From Bacteriovoracaceae bacterium UBA4097 (GTDB lineage Bacteria > Bdellovibrionota > Bacteriovoracia > Bacteriovoracales > Bacteriovoracaceae), in assembly GCA_002381765.1 (NCBI GenBank), contig DFXX01000063.1:1-24806 (forward strand): a stretch of DNA of 24,806 nt. Direction: 5' to 3'. The notes beneath the pieces are model-generated. The model saw only the letters and a list, made by a program, of their open reading frames with translations, was not told where the DNA came from and did not search any database. Shown here one piece after another: positions 1-8,950 of the stretch (the first letter of the stretch is position 1; each line of letters opens with the position of its first letter). The translations under genes were made by a program, and so were the position numbers.

Positions 1-2
1 AA

Positions 3-79
3 TGGCGCACCCTGAGAGATTCGAACTCCCGACCAATTGGTTCGAAGCCAACTACTCTATCCAGCTGAGCTAAGGGTGC
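3..79 (-). tRNA. tRNA-Arg (anticodon UCG)
   Basis: Read on the minus strand, the sequence folds as a full cloverleaf of 77 nt. The acceptor stem is GCACCCT/AGGGTGC, with discriminator G and an encoded CCA end (plus-strand tgg at 3-5). The anticodon stem GTTGG/CCAAT encloses the loop CTTCGAA, giving anticodon TCG, which reads the arginine codon CGA. The T arm is GGGAG-TTCGAAT-CTCTC with one G-T pair. The layout closely follows that of other bacterial arginine tRNAs. I found no convincing promoter in the bases upstream of it (80-180). Confidence 0.95.
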
Positions 80-232
80 GTTGCCTGCTAATTTACCCCA
101 AACTTTGTCTTTCTGGCCATCATTCAAGTAGTTAAGTAGCCAAAAAAAATGCTATCTTGCCTATAAAAAATGCTCTGAAGCACACTTGGGCCCTAAAAGG
201 CTCCATAATGCACCAGTCCCAGGAGGGAAATG

Positions 233-547
233 ATGAAACTTACTGTTCTATTAATCACTGCTATCTTGGCCTCAAGCGCCTTTGCCAATACCCGCAACTG
301 TACGAGTCGAGAAGTAGATGGATATGTAGATGAGAGGGAGTATATGCCTGCCGAGGACGGATCTCCGGCCATGACGTTCCTGCAAGGGACTAAGGCGAGA
401 ATACTCTATATCCGTCTTCCAGGGGCCGAGGAGATGGAAGGACCCAATAGCTTTAAGAAGAGCTCAGATACCGCTCAATGCAGCAAGGAAGTGATGACGG
501 AGTTTAATTGCGCCACCTATACTTGCCTGGTTGAAGGTCGTTATTGA
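233..547 (+). CDS. small secreted four-cysteine protein, function unknown
   Basis: I do not recognise the family. The 104-residue product starts with a short basic end and a hydrophobic run (about residues 2-16), followed by a typical signal-peptidase I site (SAFA before NT), so export to the periplasm or outside is likely. The mature part is about 86 residues, acidic, and has four cysteines (C23, C83, C93, C98) that could form two disulfides. Two ATG codons lie in tandem at 230 and 233. The strong Shine-Dalgarno sequence AGGAGGG at 221-227 is only 2 nt from the first but 5 nt from the second, so I chose 233. It faces the kinase gene at 573-3428 tail to tail with a 25-bp gap and stands alone, so neighbours give no clue to its role. 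Confidence 0.75.
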   Translation: MKLTVLLITAILASSAFANTRNCTSREVDGYVDEREYMPAEDGSPAMTFLQGTKARILYIRLPGAEEMEGPNSFKKSSDTAQCSKEVMTEFNCATYTCLVEGRY

Positions 548-572
548 TTTTCTGTGGTAATTAGTTTCAAGG

Positions 573-3428
573 TTACGCTATCTTGGAAATTTCTTCTTGG
601 CCTGAAAGAATATCTCTTATTACCTGATGGATAAGTGCTTTTTTAAATGGCTTTGGAATAATACCTTGTGTTTGAGATTTGAGGATTGCCCATTCATTTG
701 GCTCCATCTCAACCCCGCCAGTTACAAATAAAAACTTGGGCTGCTTTAGATCTAAATGAGACCTAATTGCATGAAGAAGCTCAGCACCGTCCATGACTGG
801 CATTTTCATATCGGAGATGACGAGATCAAAATGTTCCTTCTGAAAGCATTCATAGGCAAGCTTCCCATTTTCCACTGCGGTCACAACGAGGCCCATTTGC
901 TCCAAAATCCCGGTTAGTATCTCACGCAGATCTTCCTCATCATCGGCAATCAATACTTTGAGCTGTCTTCCATAATAAGGTACGGCCTCAGACTTAATAA
1001 GCTGGCGCTCCATCTCCAATGTCTTTTGAGATAGAGGTAAGGTTATCCTGAACTCACTTCCCTCTCCTACTGTGCTCATAACCTCTATCTTTCCTTCATG
1101 TTCCTTTAAGATACTTGAAACCATAGAAAGACCGATACCCGTGCCCTTGTTAACTTCTTTGGTGGTAAAGAAAGGCTCAAATATTTTGTTCAATAGATGA
1201 GAAGGAATTCCTGTACCATTGTCTTTAACCGAGATGACGACCTCATCCCCCTCTTTTCTGCAGAAGACAGCAATTTTTCTAATTTCTCGGCCCTCTGTTG
1301 CATCTCTTCCATTCGTGATTAAATTCACCAACACTTGTTGAATTCGACCTCGACTCCCATAGATAATAGGCTCAAAACCATGGGGTAGGTTTATATCAAA
1401 ATGGATTCCTTCATTATGGTATATTTCGTTCATCATGGCATGGGTGTCTTTAATAAGCTCATTAAGATTAACATTTTCTAAGTCATCACAATCAGAGCGA
1501 GAAAAGGCTCTCAAACCTTTCACGATATGTTCAATTCTCTCCAAGGCCTGATCGATTTTTTGAACCCTCTCAGATATCTTTTCAGGATTTTGGGCCTTTA
1601 AATCATCCGTAACCATTTCCAACATTCCTTTGGCAATACTTAGAGGATTATTGATTTCATGCCCTACGCCTGCGGCCAGAAGACCCAGACTTGCCAGCTT
1701 GGCATTGTGCTTATTTATCTTATCTAGCTGTTTCATCTCTGCGTGTAATTCTATGTTATAGAGCATCTCCCCAATGACATCGAGTAATGGATTTAAAAAT
1801 CTGATCTCTTCCGCACTATAAGTGAAAGAGCTGTTTGCCACCACAAGAATAGCAATTAGCTTTTGCAAGTTATAGACAGGGAGAACAATGACTGTTTGAA
1901 GAAAAGGATCATTTTCAGTTTTCTTAAATATTGGTCGCCCTAAAAGGGGATCCGCTCCAGTAATATGCTTGATCTTATCAAGATCGATGAAGTTGTTATC
2001 GTGAGAAGAAAAAGATTTTTGTGAATTTACATGATAGATCTGTGAAAACCTACTCTCGGTGATCTCCATAATATTTTTAAATAAACATTGATGAAAATCT
2101 CGCTCTCTATACCCCGTCTTGATGTAATCACCTCTTAACTTTGAAATGGTAGAGGTAAGGAGCTCATTTTTCATTTCGGCAGTAATTTCATAACGAAAAG
2201 AGACAAATTCTTTCAGCTTATTATTTTCGAAGATCGGTGTGATGTAAGTGTCTACCCAATATAAGCTACCATCTTTTCCTTTATTTCTAATCCTGCCCCG
2301 CCAGTGTTTTCCTGAAAGCAGGGTTTTCCAAAGATTCTTAAAAAAATCTCGTGAATGAAGACCGGAGTTTAGGATACTATGATTTTGTCCCAGGAGTTCT
2401 TCTCTCCGATATTTTGAGATTTCACAAAAGCGATCGTTCACAAAAGTGATAGTTCCTTTAATATCTGTCTTGGCAACAATGGCGAATTTATTTAACGAAG
2501 TGCCTAATTGCTCCAACTCCTTTTTGTGAAAAAGGTTCTCCTCTTCGATTTTCTTCCTATCAGTAATATCCAGTTGGGTTCCCGAAAGTTTACTTGGTCT
2601 TCCGGAAGAATCCCTTTCGCTGATCTTCCCCCTCGCCATAGTCCAGACCCACTCGCCTAGCTTATTTTTCAAACGATGAACACACTCATACATGGGAGTC
2701 TTCCCTTGTAAATGCAAGTCGATCGCTTCCTGGACATGGTTTAAATCTTCAGGATGTACCCGCTCCTTCCAGCTAGAATAATGACTTGGGACTTCGTCTA
2801 CTTTATGGCCCAGAATCCTGCACCAATGGCCATCAAATTTTACCGTATCATCTTCAAGATCCCATTCCCAAGTTCCTTGTCGGGATCCTTCTAGAATAAA
2901 ATCTAGCTTCTCAGTATAACTTTTGAGGCTCTTCTTTTTCTCTTTAAGTTCTATAAGAAGCATCACCTCTTTGGAGAGCCGGAGCATGATTTCTTTCTGT
3001 AGCGAATCTAGCTCCCTTGGCTTGTTATCCAATACACACAGGCTTCCCAGAAGGTTACCGTTATTTGAGTAGAGGGGAGCTCCAGCATAATAACGTATCG
3101 AAGTGCCATCGTCTAATGGTGGAAATCCTTTGAAAATATTCTTCACCTGTAGATCAGAGACTTCAATCAGGCTGCCTTGATTTTGATCACAGAAGCGCTC
3201 ATAGATGGCCAATTCCCGAGGGACTTCTTGGACACCGTAACCGTCATTCGACTTAAACCAAACACGATCAGCATCAAAAAAAGTAATAAGAGCTATCTTG
3301 GTCTGACAGATCTTTTTTAGAATTTGAGTCAACTCATCGAAGGGAGCTTCGGCCAGGGTATCTAAAATCTGATACCGCTTCAACTCCTCTAGTCTAGCCG
3401 CTTCTACTTTCTGATCCTTAATGCGCAT
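573..3428 (-). CDS. hybrid sensor histidine kinase (GAF-PAS-PAS-GAF-HisKA-HATPase-REC)
   Basis: Soluble hybrid kinase of 951 residues with no membrane segment. In order: a GAF domain (about 15-160), two PAS domains with PAC ends (about 172-290 and 310-420, the second of the Aer-like type), a weaker GAF-like region (about 430-560), a HisKA helix pair with phospho-acceptor H590 in GHEINNPL, an ATP-binding domain (N box NLITNGRDA near 702, DNGTGIP at 736, FEPFFTTK at 750, GTGIGLS at 762) and a C-terminal receiver (acidic pair D829/D830, phospho-acceptor D873, T903, K926). All key residues are intact, so it should autophosphorylate and pass phosphate to its own receiver. Its first GAF resembles that of the kinase at 4844-6091, so the two are probably paralogues. 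AAAGAGG precedes the ATG. It is last in the long minus-strand array, 60 bp after the HD-GYP gene. The ligands are unknown. Confidence 0.93.
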   Translation of the reverse strand: MRIKDQKVEAARLEELKRYQILDTLAEAPFDELTQILKKICQTKIALITFFDADRVWFKSNDGYGVQEVPRELAIYERFCDQNQGSLIEVSDLQVKNIFKGFPPLDDGTSIRYYAGAPLYSNNGNLLGSLCVLDNKPRELDSLQKEIMLRLSKEVMLLIELKEKKKSLKSYTEKLDFILEGSRQGTWEWDLEDDTVKFDGHWCRILGHKVDEVPSHYSSWKERVHPEDLNHVQEAIDLHLQGKTPMYECVHRLKNKLGEWVWTMARGKISERDSSGRPSKLSGTQLDITDRKKIEEENLFHKKELEQLGTSLNKFAIVAKTDIKGTITFVNDRFCEISKYRREELLGQNHSILNSGLHSRDFFKNLWKTLLSGKHWRGRIRNKGKDGSLYWVDTYITPIFENNKLKEFVSFRYEITAEMKNELLTSTISKLRGDYIKTGYRERDFHQCLFKNIMEITESRFSQIYHVNSQKSFSSHDNNFIDLDKIKHITGADPLLGRPIFKKTENDPFLQTVIVLPVYNLQKLIAILVVANSSFTYSAEEIRFLNPLLDVIGEMLYNIELHAEMKQLDKINKHNAKLASLGLLAAGVGHEINNPLSIAKGMLEMVTDDLKAQNPEKISERVQKIDQALERIEHIVKGLRAFSRSDCDDLENVNLNELIKDTHAMMNEIYHNEGIHFDINLPHGFEPIIYGSRGRIQQVLVNLITNGRDATEGREIRKIAVFCRKEGDEVVISVKDNGTGIPSHLLNKIFEPFFTTKEVNKGTGIGLSMVSSILKEHEGKIEVMSTVGEGSEFRITLPLSQKTLEMERQLIKSEAVPYYGRQLKVLIADDEEDLREILTGILEQMGLVVTAVENGKLAYECFQKEHFDLVISDMKMPVMDGAELLHAIRSHLDLKQPKFLFVTGGVEMEPNEWAILKSQTQGIIPKPFKKALIHQVIRDILSGQEEISKIA

Positions 3429-3488
3429 TTTGGCCTCTTTATATCAGGCTTATCGGTATTCCTAAACGAAAGCTTAAGAGGCTCGGCC

Positions 3489-4814
3489 CTAGGCCTGGAG
3501 AGAATTTTTGAGGGACTGAAAGACTTTTCGAAAATTGCCGGAGAGATAGTACTCTTCTCTCTCATTAAGATATGCCAATACGAATTCCGAGGTCACATGC
3601 TTCTCATCGATATGATTAATTAAATCTTCGATAATGATAAACAATGCTGAGAGTGGACTCACCCGACTAGAGCTTAAGCAACGAGGAAACCCCTGACCAT
3701 CCGGTCGTTCATGGTGCTGAAGCACGATATTATCTACATCAGGAGGCAAGCTCTTCATCTTTTTAATGATGTTAGCGGCTTCTATCGGATGATTGCGATA
3801 CTTAAGGACTTTGTCTTTCTTATCTTTATCGTTTCGGGCCAAGTCATTCCACATATCAATATCGTTATAAATATCATCGTCCACATCCAAATCATGCAGC
3901 AGAGCTGCCATAGCGAGCTTCATTTGAGTCGATTCACTGGTCCAGCCGATTTTCTGGCAAAAAGCCGAAGAAAAAATCGCCAGCATACTGACATGACGAG
4001 AATAGTGGCTCGAGGCAAGAGAAGATTTCTGCTTAAGCAGACGCATGAGATCCTGTTCTTGAGCAATGGCCTTGATGGCAAAATTAAGAGTTTTCTTTGC
4101 TAGCTCCAGGCAGTCCGGTGTCCACCCCAACCCTTTAGCAAGCATTTCGACGGACTCGATCGCCTCGGAGGGAAAGGAGATATCGGAGGTTTTATCATTA
4201 TGGTTTCGAAATTTTAGCTCCAGGTACTTCTCTAACTGCTTTAAAAACTCCTCAGCATCTTTTTGGGAAATATACAGGGAGGCCAGTGACTTCTTGAAAA
4301 ATCTTTCTGCATCCTCAGCAATAAAAGGCTCACCTTTAATCAAGACCTTAATATATTTCTGATGAGAGAGCTTAATAAAAAAATCATAATCCGTATAACC
4401 AGTCTTCAGAATATGACTAATAGAAATTGGCACAAATTTAGGAGCCGGCTCCAACTTGCCCAGGATTTCATTGATCAGAAGTTTTAATGGCTTGATGATA
4501 TTGGGCTTAGTCAGGATGCCGTAACAATTAGGAAAAAACTCTCGCAGCTGATCTTCGGGATTACCTGAACAGACGATAAAGGGAGAAGAAATATTATTCT
4601 TTATAACACGAGTAAAGAGGGAGACTCCATCCCCATCGGCCATCTTGTAGTCGCAGATGATGATGAGGGGGGGACCTTTCTTTTCAATGATCTCCCAGGC
4701 CTTATTACCGGACGTCGCTAAGATGACCTCGCCCGTATAAAAAGATTTCACCGTGATCTCATGGATCTCTAAAATATCTTCTTCATCATCTACTATTAAA
4801 ACATAAGAATTCAT
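3489..4814 (-). CDS. response regulator with HD-GYP-type phosphodiesterase domain (REC-HD-GYP)
   Basis: The 441-residue protein begins with a receiver domain (1-118; acidic D9/D10, phospho-acceptor D55, K103). A middle segment (about 128-200) resembles the domain often found ahead of HD domains in related bacteria. The C-terminal half is an HD-GYP-type domain: H270/H274, the HD pair H307-D308, H342, H367-H368-E369 and the signature DGQGFP (372-377; F replaces the usual Y of GYP). HD-GYP proteins usually hydrolyse cyclic di-GMP. Here the normal HDxGK is HDLDV, so the Gly-Lys after the HD pair is missing, and activity may be altered or absent. It lies 29 bp after the GAF kinase gene 4844-6091, which has no receiver of its own and is a natural partner. 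Family assignment is firm; catalytic activity is not. Confidence 0.88.
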   Translation of the reverse strand: MNSYVLIVDDEEDILEIHEITVKSFYTGEVILATSGNKAWEIIEKKGPPLIIICDYKMADGDGVSLFTRVIKNNISSPFIVCSGNPEDQLREFFPNCYGILTKPNIIKPLKLLINEILGKLEPAPKFVPISISHILKTGYTDYDFFIKLSHQKYIKVLIKGEPFIAEDAERFFKKSLASLYISQKDAEEFLKQLEKYLELKFRNHNDKTSDISFPSEAIESVEMLAKGLGWTPDCLELAKKTLNFAIKAIAQEQDLMRLLKQKSSLASSHYSRHVSMLAIFSSAFCQKIGWTSESTQMKLAMAALLHDLDVDDDIYNDIDMWNDLARNDKDKKDKVLKYRNHPIEAANIIKKMKSLPPDVDNIVLQHHERPDGQGFPRCLSSSRVSPLSALFIIIEDLINHIDEKHVTSEFVLAYLNEREEYYLSGNFRKVFQSLKNSLQA

Positions 4815-4843
4815 AATTTTTCTCGACCAAATTATTCACTTCC

Positions 4844-6091
4844 CTATCTTAAGGGTAATTGGATGCAAAAGCGAGTATGAGCATAATCATCTTCCAAGAA
4901 TAACTTCCCTCTATGAGACTCAATTATACTTTGAGAAATACTCAGGCCCAGCCCGGTGCCGTGTCCCACTTTTTTAGTGGTAAAGAAAGGCTCCATGATT
5001 TTTTCTTTGATTTCATCCGGAATACCTTCGCCTGAGTCGGTTACTTTTATAAGAGCAACATCAGCTGTTTGTGTTACTTCTATCTCAATCCATTTCTCAA
5101 CCGCCTTCTCTACTGCATGATAGGCATTGATGAGAAGATTTAACAGCACCTGTGATAGTTGAGTAAAATTTCCCTCTACATTTATCTCTTGTAGATTAGA
5201 TATTTTGAGAATCACTCCATTATTTTTGAGTTTTTCCTCGCATAAGCTGAGAGTTTCGCTAAGAACGCCACTCAGAGAGACGGTTTCGAAGGGATCATCA
5301 GCGCTATTTCGTGCCAGCGATCGCATGGATGTGGTTATTCGACTTATTCGCTCTGCCGCCTTTTCTATCTTGGAAACATCCTGATCTAAATTCGTGAAAG
5401 GAGCCCCCCTCTCATATTGATTTTTTAGTGCTTCAGCCTTTGTGACAATAATAGTCAGGGGATTATTTATTTCATGAGCAATCCCAGCTGCCATCTCACC
5501 CAGCGAGGCAAGCTTAGAAGAGTGATAGAGCTTGGCATTCTGCAAATTCACTAACTGAGTCAAGCGCTTTAACTCTGCCAGATCGGCCTGAGACCTACGA
5601 AAAGATTTCTGCAGTTCTAATTGAGTAATGATCTGACGAGAAAGAACTTCCAAAGTTAGTTTTTCATGAAAGGAGAGCTTACGGGGAGTTTTGTCGATAA
5701 TACATAGGGTACCAATGCCATGACCACTAGGAGTGATCAAAGGCGCTCCTGCGTAGAAGCGGATATGTGGAGCATCTGAAACCAGAGGATTATCAAAGAA
5801 GCGCTCATCCTTGTGGACATCTTCCACCACAAAGACCTCATTTCCTGCAATCGCATGGCCACAGAATGAGATATCTCGAGGGGTCTCAGGTGCCGGAATC
5901 CCAATCTTAGACTTAAACCACTGTCGGTCCTCATCTACTAAACTAATAAGGGCAATGGGAACCTTGCAAATGAGGGAGGCCAATTCTGTAAAATCATCAA
6001 AATGGGGTTCCAGAGGAGTATCCAGAATCTCATAGGATAATAACTCGGCTAAGCGCTCTCTTTCATTAGCGATAAGGGGAGCTTTTTTCAT
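4844..6091 (-). CDS. GAF-domain sensor histidine kinase
   Basis: Soluble kinase of 415 residues. A GAF domain (about 15-160) contains the DEDRQWFKS and FYAGAPL motifs typical of GAF domains in such kinases. A short coiled linker follows, then HisKA with H206 in AHEINNPL. The ATP-binding domain has N box NLLINAYHA near 318, DSGEGIP at 352, MEPFFTTK at 366 and GTGLGLS at 378. All catalytic boxes are intact. It lacks a receiver, so phosphate must go to another protein; the REC-HD-GYP product encoded 29 bp downstream is the obvious candidate. It sits 42 bp after cheR in the same direction. The signal bound by the GAF is not evident, although the GAF resembles the first GAF of the kinase at 573-3428. 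No strong Shine-Dalgarno sequence precedes the ATG. Confidence 0.93.
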   Translation of the reverse strand: MKKAPLIANERERLAELLSYEILDTPLEPHFDDFTELASLICKVPIALISLVDEDRQWFKSKIGIPAPETPRDISFCGHAIAGNEVFVVEDVHKDERFFDNPLVSDAPHIRFYAGAPLITPSGHGIGTLCIIDKTPRKLSFHEKLTLEVLSRQIITQLELQKSFRRSQADLAELKRLTQLVNLQNAKLYHSSKLASLGEMAAGIAHEINNPLTIIVTKAEALKNQYERGAPFTNLDQDVSKIEKAAERISRITTSMRSLARNSADDPFETVSLSGVLSETLSLCEEKLKNNGVILKISNLQEINVEGNFTQLSQVLLNLLINAYHAVEKAVEKWIEIEVTQTADVALIKVTDSGEGIPDEIKEKIMEPFFTTKKVGHGTGLGLSISQSIIESHRGKLFLEDDYAHTRFCIQLPLR

Positions 6092-6133
6092 ATAAGACTT
6101 ATCGCTATTTTACAGAGAATAGTTTAATTAAAT

Positions 6134-6955
6134 CTAAAGACGCTGATAGATTATCGCCCCATTATGAGCAACCTGCTTGAATTTATCTGAAAGTCCAAAC
6201 AAGCTCTCGGCAGCCCCCAAAACCAAAAACCCACCGGGATTGAGTTTTTCATGCATATGAGCGATAACCTTTTTCTTGTTTTCCACACTCTGATAAATCA
6301 GGACATTTCGGACAAAGATAATATCAAAGGGTCCTATACTTCCCCAGTCTCCCAGGAGATTCAATTTCTTAAATTCCATATGGGACTGCAGTGAGCTTTT
6401 TACTTTCCAGTAATCATTTTCAAGCTTTTCAAAATACTGCTCCTGAAGTTTTGCGGGGAGTCCTCGCTGGATTTCTAATTGAGAATACTTCCCCTCTTTG
6501 GCACGTTTTAAAATGGTGTCCGAGATATCAGAAACCAGCATGCTAAATCCGGGAGTCGCAGAGTTTTTTGCCTGAAGCTCTGCTAGCTCCATAGCAATAG
6601 AATAGGCTTCCTGACCAGAACTCGAGGCTGCGGACCATAGAGAAAGGCGATTCTTCGGACTAGTCTGGCAAAGAGCAGGAACCATATACTCACTTAAGGC
6701 CTTAAAGATAGATCCATCCCTGAAAAAACTGGTTTCATTATTGGTGGCCAGATCCAGAATAAGTCCCTTCATTTGCCCCTCTATACCGATTCGGGCCTTT
6801 TGATGAAGTTCTTCAATTCCTGAGAGACCCAACTGGCTAGCAATATCTTTAAGACGATGCTCAAGCTGAAAATAATTGGCTTCCATGTAAACGATGCCTA
6901 ATTGAGATTCGATGTAATGAGCAAAAAATTGAAGAAGAGAATTATTATCAGTCAT
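6134..6955 (-). CDS. cheR: chemotaxis protein methyltransferase CheR
   Basis: CheR transfers methyl groups from S-adenosylmethionine to glutamates of chemoreceptors. The 273-residue length is normal for the family. Visible motifs are TNNETSFFRD (71-80; the family usually has TTNETSFFR), the SAM-binding segment SAASSSGQEAYSIAM (108-122), DIIFVRNVLIY (211-221) and GGFLVLGAAES (241-251). The N-terminal helices (about 1-70) form the usual small receptor-facing domain. There is no TPR extension of the FrzF kind. It lies in the chemosensory array, 25 bp after the MshEN-Hpt gene and 42 bp before the GAF kinase; cheB is two genes upstream. Its substrate is probably the MCP of the same array, which carries an EEQTAT-type stretch typical of adaptation sites. 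Confidence 0.95.
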   Translation of the reverse strand: MTDNNSLLQFFAHYIESQLGIVYMEANYFQLEHRLKDIASQLGLSGIEELHQKARIGIEGQMKGLILDLATNNETSFFRDGSIFKALSEYMVPALCQTSPKNRLSLWSAASSSGQEAYSIAMELAELQAKNSATPGFSMLVSDISDTILKRAKEGKYSQLEIQRGLPAKLQEQYFEKLENDYWKVKSSLQSHMEFKKLNLLGDWGSIGPFDIIFVRNVLIYQSVENKKKVIAHMHEKLNPGGFLVLGAAESLFGLSDKFKQVAHNGAIIYQRL

Positions 6956-6980
6956 ATTATCCTAAGTTTAGTGAAGCTAT

Positions 6981-7874
6981 TTATTGCACCTTTCCGAGCA
7001 TCATTTCCAGTTCATTTACACGTTCCTGAAAACTCTTTTTATTGGCGAGGATAGTGAAATGATTTTTTTCAGTATTTTGCTCGATCAAAGAGTTTCTGAT
7101 CTTCCATGCCTCTTCAAAAGAACGGTAAAGAACATCTGCGACTTCCTGATGTTTTTCAGGACTAGAGTTAGCTTTTAAATGATGATGCAAGATATCTTCA
7201 GACAAGGTAAGAAGTCGGGAAATATGCTTTACCCCTAACATCATGGTTAGGCCGTTAATGGTATGAATTATCTTAAGTGAATCCTGAAAAAGTTTATGAA
7301 CTACCTGCTCCTCACTGGAGGATTTGTCTTTTATGAATGAAAGAGCAACCTTTATCACCTTTCTCTTACGATCATCAAAAAGATCTTCTATTTCCATTAT
7401 CATGGCCGGCTGATATTCAATGTCTTCCTCAACTCCTGGAACTTCCAGAGCTGCTTCTTGAGTCTGAGCGGTAAAACTTGCACGAGGTAATGAATCGGGA
7501 GAACTTTCCTGAACTTCAGCTTGTGAAAGAAATTCATCAAGCATGTGAGTTAAGGTCTTGAGATCCAGGCTTCCTCTGTTTACAAGAATCTGCCCCAAAG
7601 GCATTCTCACGTCTGAAAGGCTAGATTGAACTTTCTTTTCGATCTCGTCATTCCAGTAGCCTAGATCCTGACAAGAAGTGATAAAATCGCTTTTTTGATC
7701 CTGTTGTCTTCGAAAGACATCCATCATTTTTTCAGATGTAATGAGTTTCAAATCGAAAACGATTTGACAAAGAGGAGGTTGTTTGGAGATTTGCTCAATT
7801 AAGGAAAGCACTAAATCTTCAGATTTAATAACACCTTTTTGAACCAGGAATTCTCCGAAATACTTCACGCTCAC
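6981..7874 (-). CDS. MshEN-like repeat protein fused to an Hpt-like domain
   Basis: I know of no named gene for this 297-residue protein. Residues 5-28 and 34-57 each match the 24-residue MshEN pattern (x-x-G-x-x-L-V-x-x-G-[LIV]-[LIV]-x4-L-x3-L-x2-Q), separated by exactly 5 residues as in MshEN, the c-di-GMP-binding domain at the front of some GspE/MshE ATPases. Two further degenerate copies lie near 62-86 and 92-115. The leading Arg of the pattern is Tyr or Pro here, so nucleotide binding is uncertain. After an acidic linker, residues 160-265 look like an Hpt four-helix bundle with H204 in HTINGLTMMLG; the usual HxxKG lysine is Asn207. The start is GTG, overlapping the cheB stop as GTGA, so it is translationally coupled to cheB; cheR follows. 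It may pass a c-di-GMP signal or phosphate into the chemosensory pathway, but this is inference. Confidence 0.72.
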   Translation of the reverse strand: MSVKYFGEFLVQKGVIKSEDLVLSLIEQISKQPPLCQIVFDLKLITSEKMMDVFRRQQDQKSDFITSCQDLGYWNDEIEKKVQSSLSDVRMPLGQILVNRGSLDLKTLTHMLDEFLSQAEVQESSPDSLPRASFTAQTQEAALEVPGVEEDIEYQPAMIMEIEDLFDDRKRKVIKVALSFIKDKSSSEEQVVHKLFQDSLKIIHTINGLTMMLGVKHISRLLTLSEDILHHHLKANSSPEKHQEVADVLYRSFEEAWKIRNSLIEQNTEKNHFTILANKKSFQERVNELEMMLGKVQ

Positions 7875-8950
7875 AAAATCACCTTTCTAAGAGTTTCTCC
7901 AATCATTTCCAAATTACCCATTTCATCAAAGTCATCATTATTAAAAACCGCTCCAGGCATTCCAAAGACGACGCAAGATTCACGATCCTGAATTAAGACT
8001 GCTCCTCCCGCCTCCCGAAGTACCTTGGCACCAGCGGCCCCATCTTCCCCCATTCCAGTCAGAACAATTCCCAAAAGATCATGTCCATAGACAGAAGCAG
8101 CTGATTCAAAAAGATGATCAGCGGCAGGGCGAACAGAATTTCTTTGGGGCTCTTGATTTAAGAAAATGTAAACAGAGTCATCTCGCTTTTTTAAAAACAT
8201 ATGATAGTCACCAGGAGCGACATAAACGCGGCCTTTCTCAACGAGCTCTCCATTTTTAGCTTCCTGAATAACTGCTCCGGTAAGTTCGGCCAACCGCTTG
8301 GCCAAGATCTGGGTAAAGACCGGTGGCATATGCTGAGCAATAAAAACAGGCTTATTAAATGGAGCTTTTACTTTGGAGAAAATAGCTTCCAGTGCTGCTG
8401 GCCCCCCGGTAGAAGAGGCTATAACAACAGCTTGCGGAAAATAACTTCCAATTCTTTTTTTTCTGGATGTAGCTGGTTTAGAGTCTGAAATCACCTTCTC
8501 TAAGGAAGGTGTCGAAATGGACCTGTGAGAAGCAGACACTGCTGCAGATTTATTCATGAACTGCAACACTTTTGGTATAAGGGCTGCCCTGATCATCTCC
8601 TGAGCATTCTCAAAACTTAATTCATCCCCAGAGGGCTTTGAAACAATATCATTGGCCCCTGCACTTAATGCCTCAAGTGCCTTCTCGGCCCCTTTTATAG
8701 TTTGAGATGAAAAAACAATCACCTTCGTTTTAAACCCCTTGGCCCTTAACTGCTTTAGAGTTTCAAGTCCATTAAGTTCCGGCATCTCCATATCGAGAGT
8801 GATGAGATCCACATCCATCTGATCAAGCTTCTGTAAAGCTATGCGACCATTTGGAGCAGTCCCTACCACTTCAATCCCCTCTATCCCTTTGAGGGAGGAG
8901 GAGATTTGAGTGCGAAAAACAATAGAATCATCGACAACCAGTACTTTCAT
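7871..8950 (-). CDS. cheB: protein-glutamate methylesterase/glutaminase CheB
   Basis: CheB removes receptor methyl groups, and may deamidate receptor glutamines, when its receiver is phosphorylated. The 359-residue protein has the standard layout. The receiver (1-120) has D7/D8, phospho-acceptor D53 in TLDMEMP, S81 and K105. After a linker, the methylesterase domain (170-355) has the catalytic triad in its usual motifs: S180 in ASSTGG, H207 in AQHMPP and D303 in GMGEDG. All key residues are intact. Its ATG overlaps the MCP stop as TAATG, and its own stop overlaps the next gene as GTGA, so three genes are translationally coupled. This is one of the few places in the window where a receiver drives a classical chemotaxis enzyme; the likely phosphodonor is the CheA encoded four genes upstream. 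Confidence 0.96.
   Translation of the reverse strand: MKVLVVDDSIVFRTQISSSLKGIEGIEVVGTAPNGRIALQKLDQMDVDLITLDMEMPELNGLETLKQLRAKGFKTKVIVFSSQTIKGAEKALEALSAGANDIVSKPSGDELSFENAQEMIRAALIPKVLQFMNKSAAVSASHRSISTPSLEKVISDSKPATSRKKRIGSYFPQAVVIASSTGGPAALEAIFSKVKAPFNKPVFIAQHMPPVFTQILAKRLAELTGAVIQEAKNGELVEKGRVYVAPGDYHMFLKKRDDSVYIFLNQEPQRNSVRPAADHLFESAASVYGHDLLGIVLTGMGEDGAAGAKVLREAGGAVLIQDRESCVVFGMPGAVFNNDDFDEMGNLEMIGETLRKVIL

Noticed and set aside
81..229. Candidate promoter boxes (TATAAA near 161, CATAAT near 205) ahead of the small secreted protein
   Set aside because: None has a -35 partner at suitable spacing, so no promoter is called.
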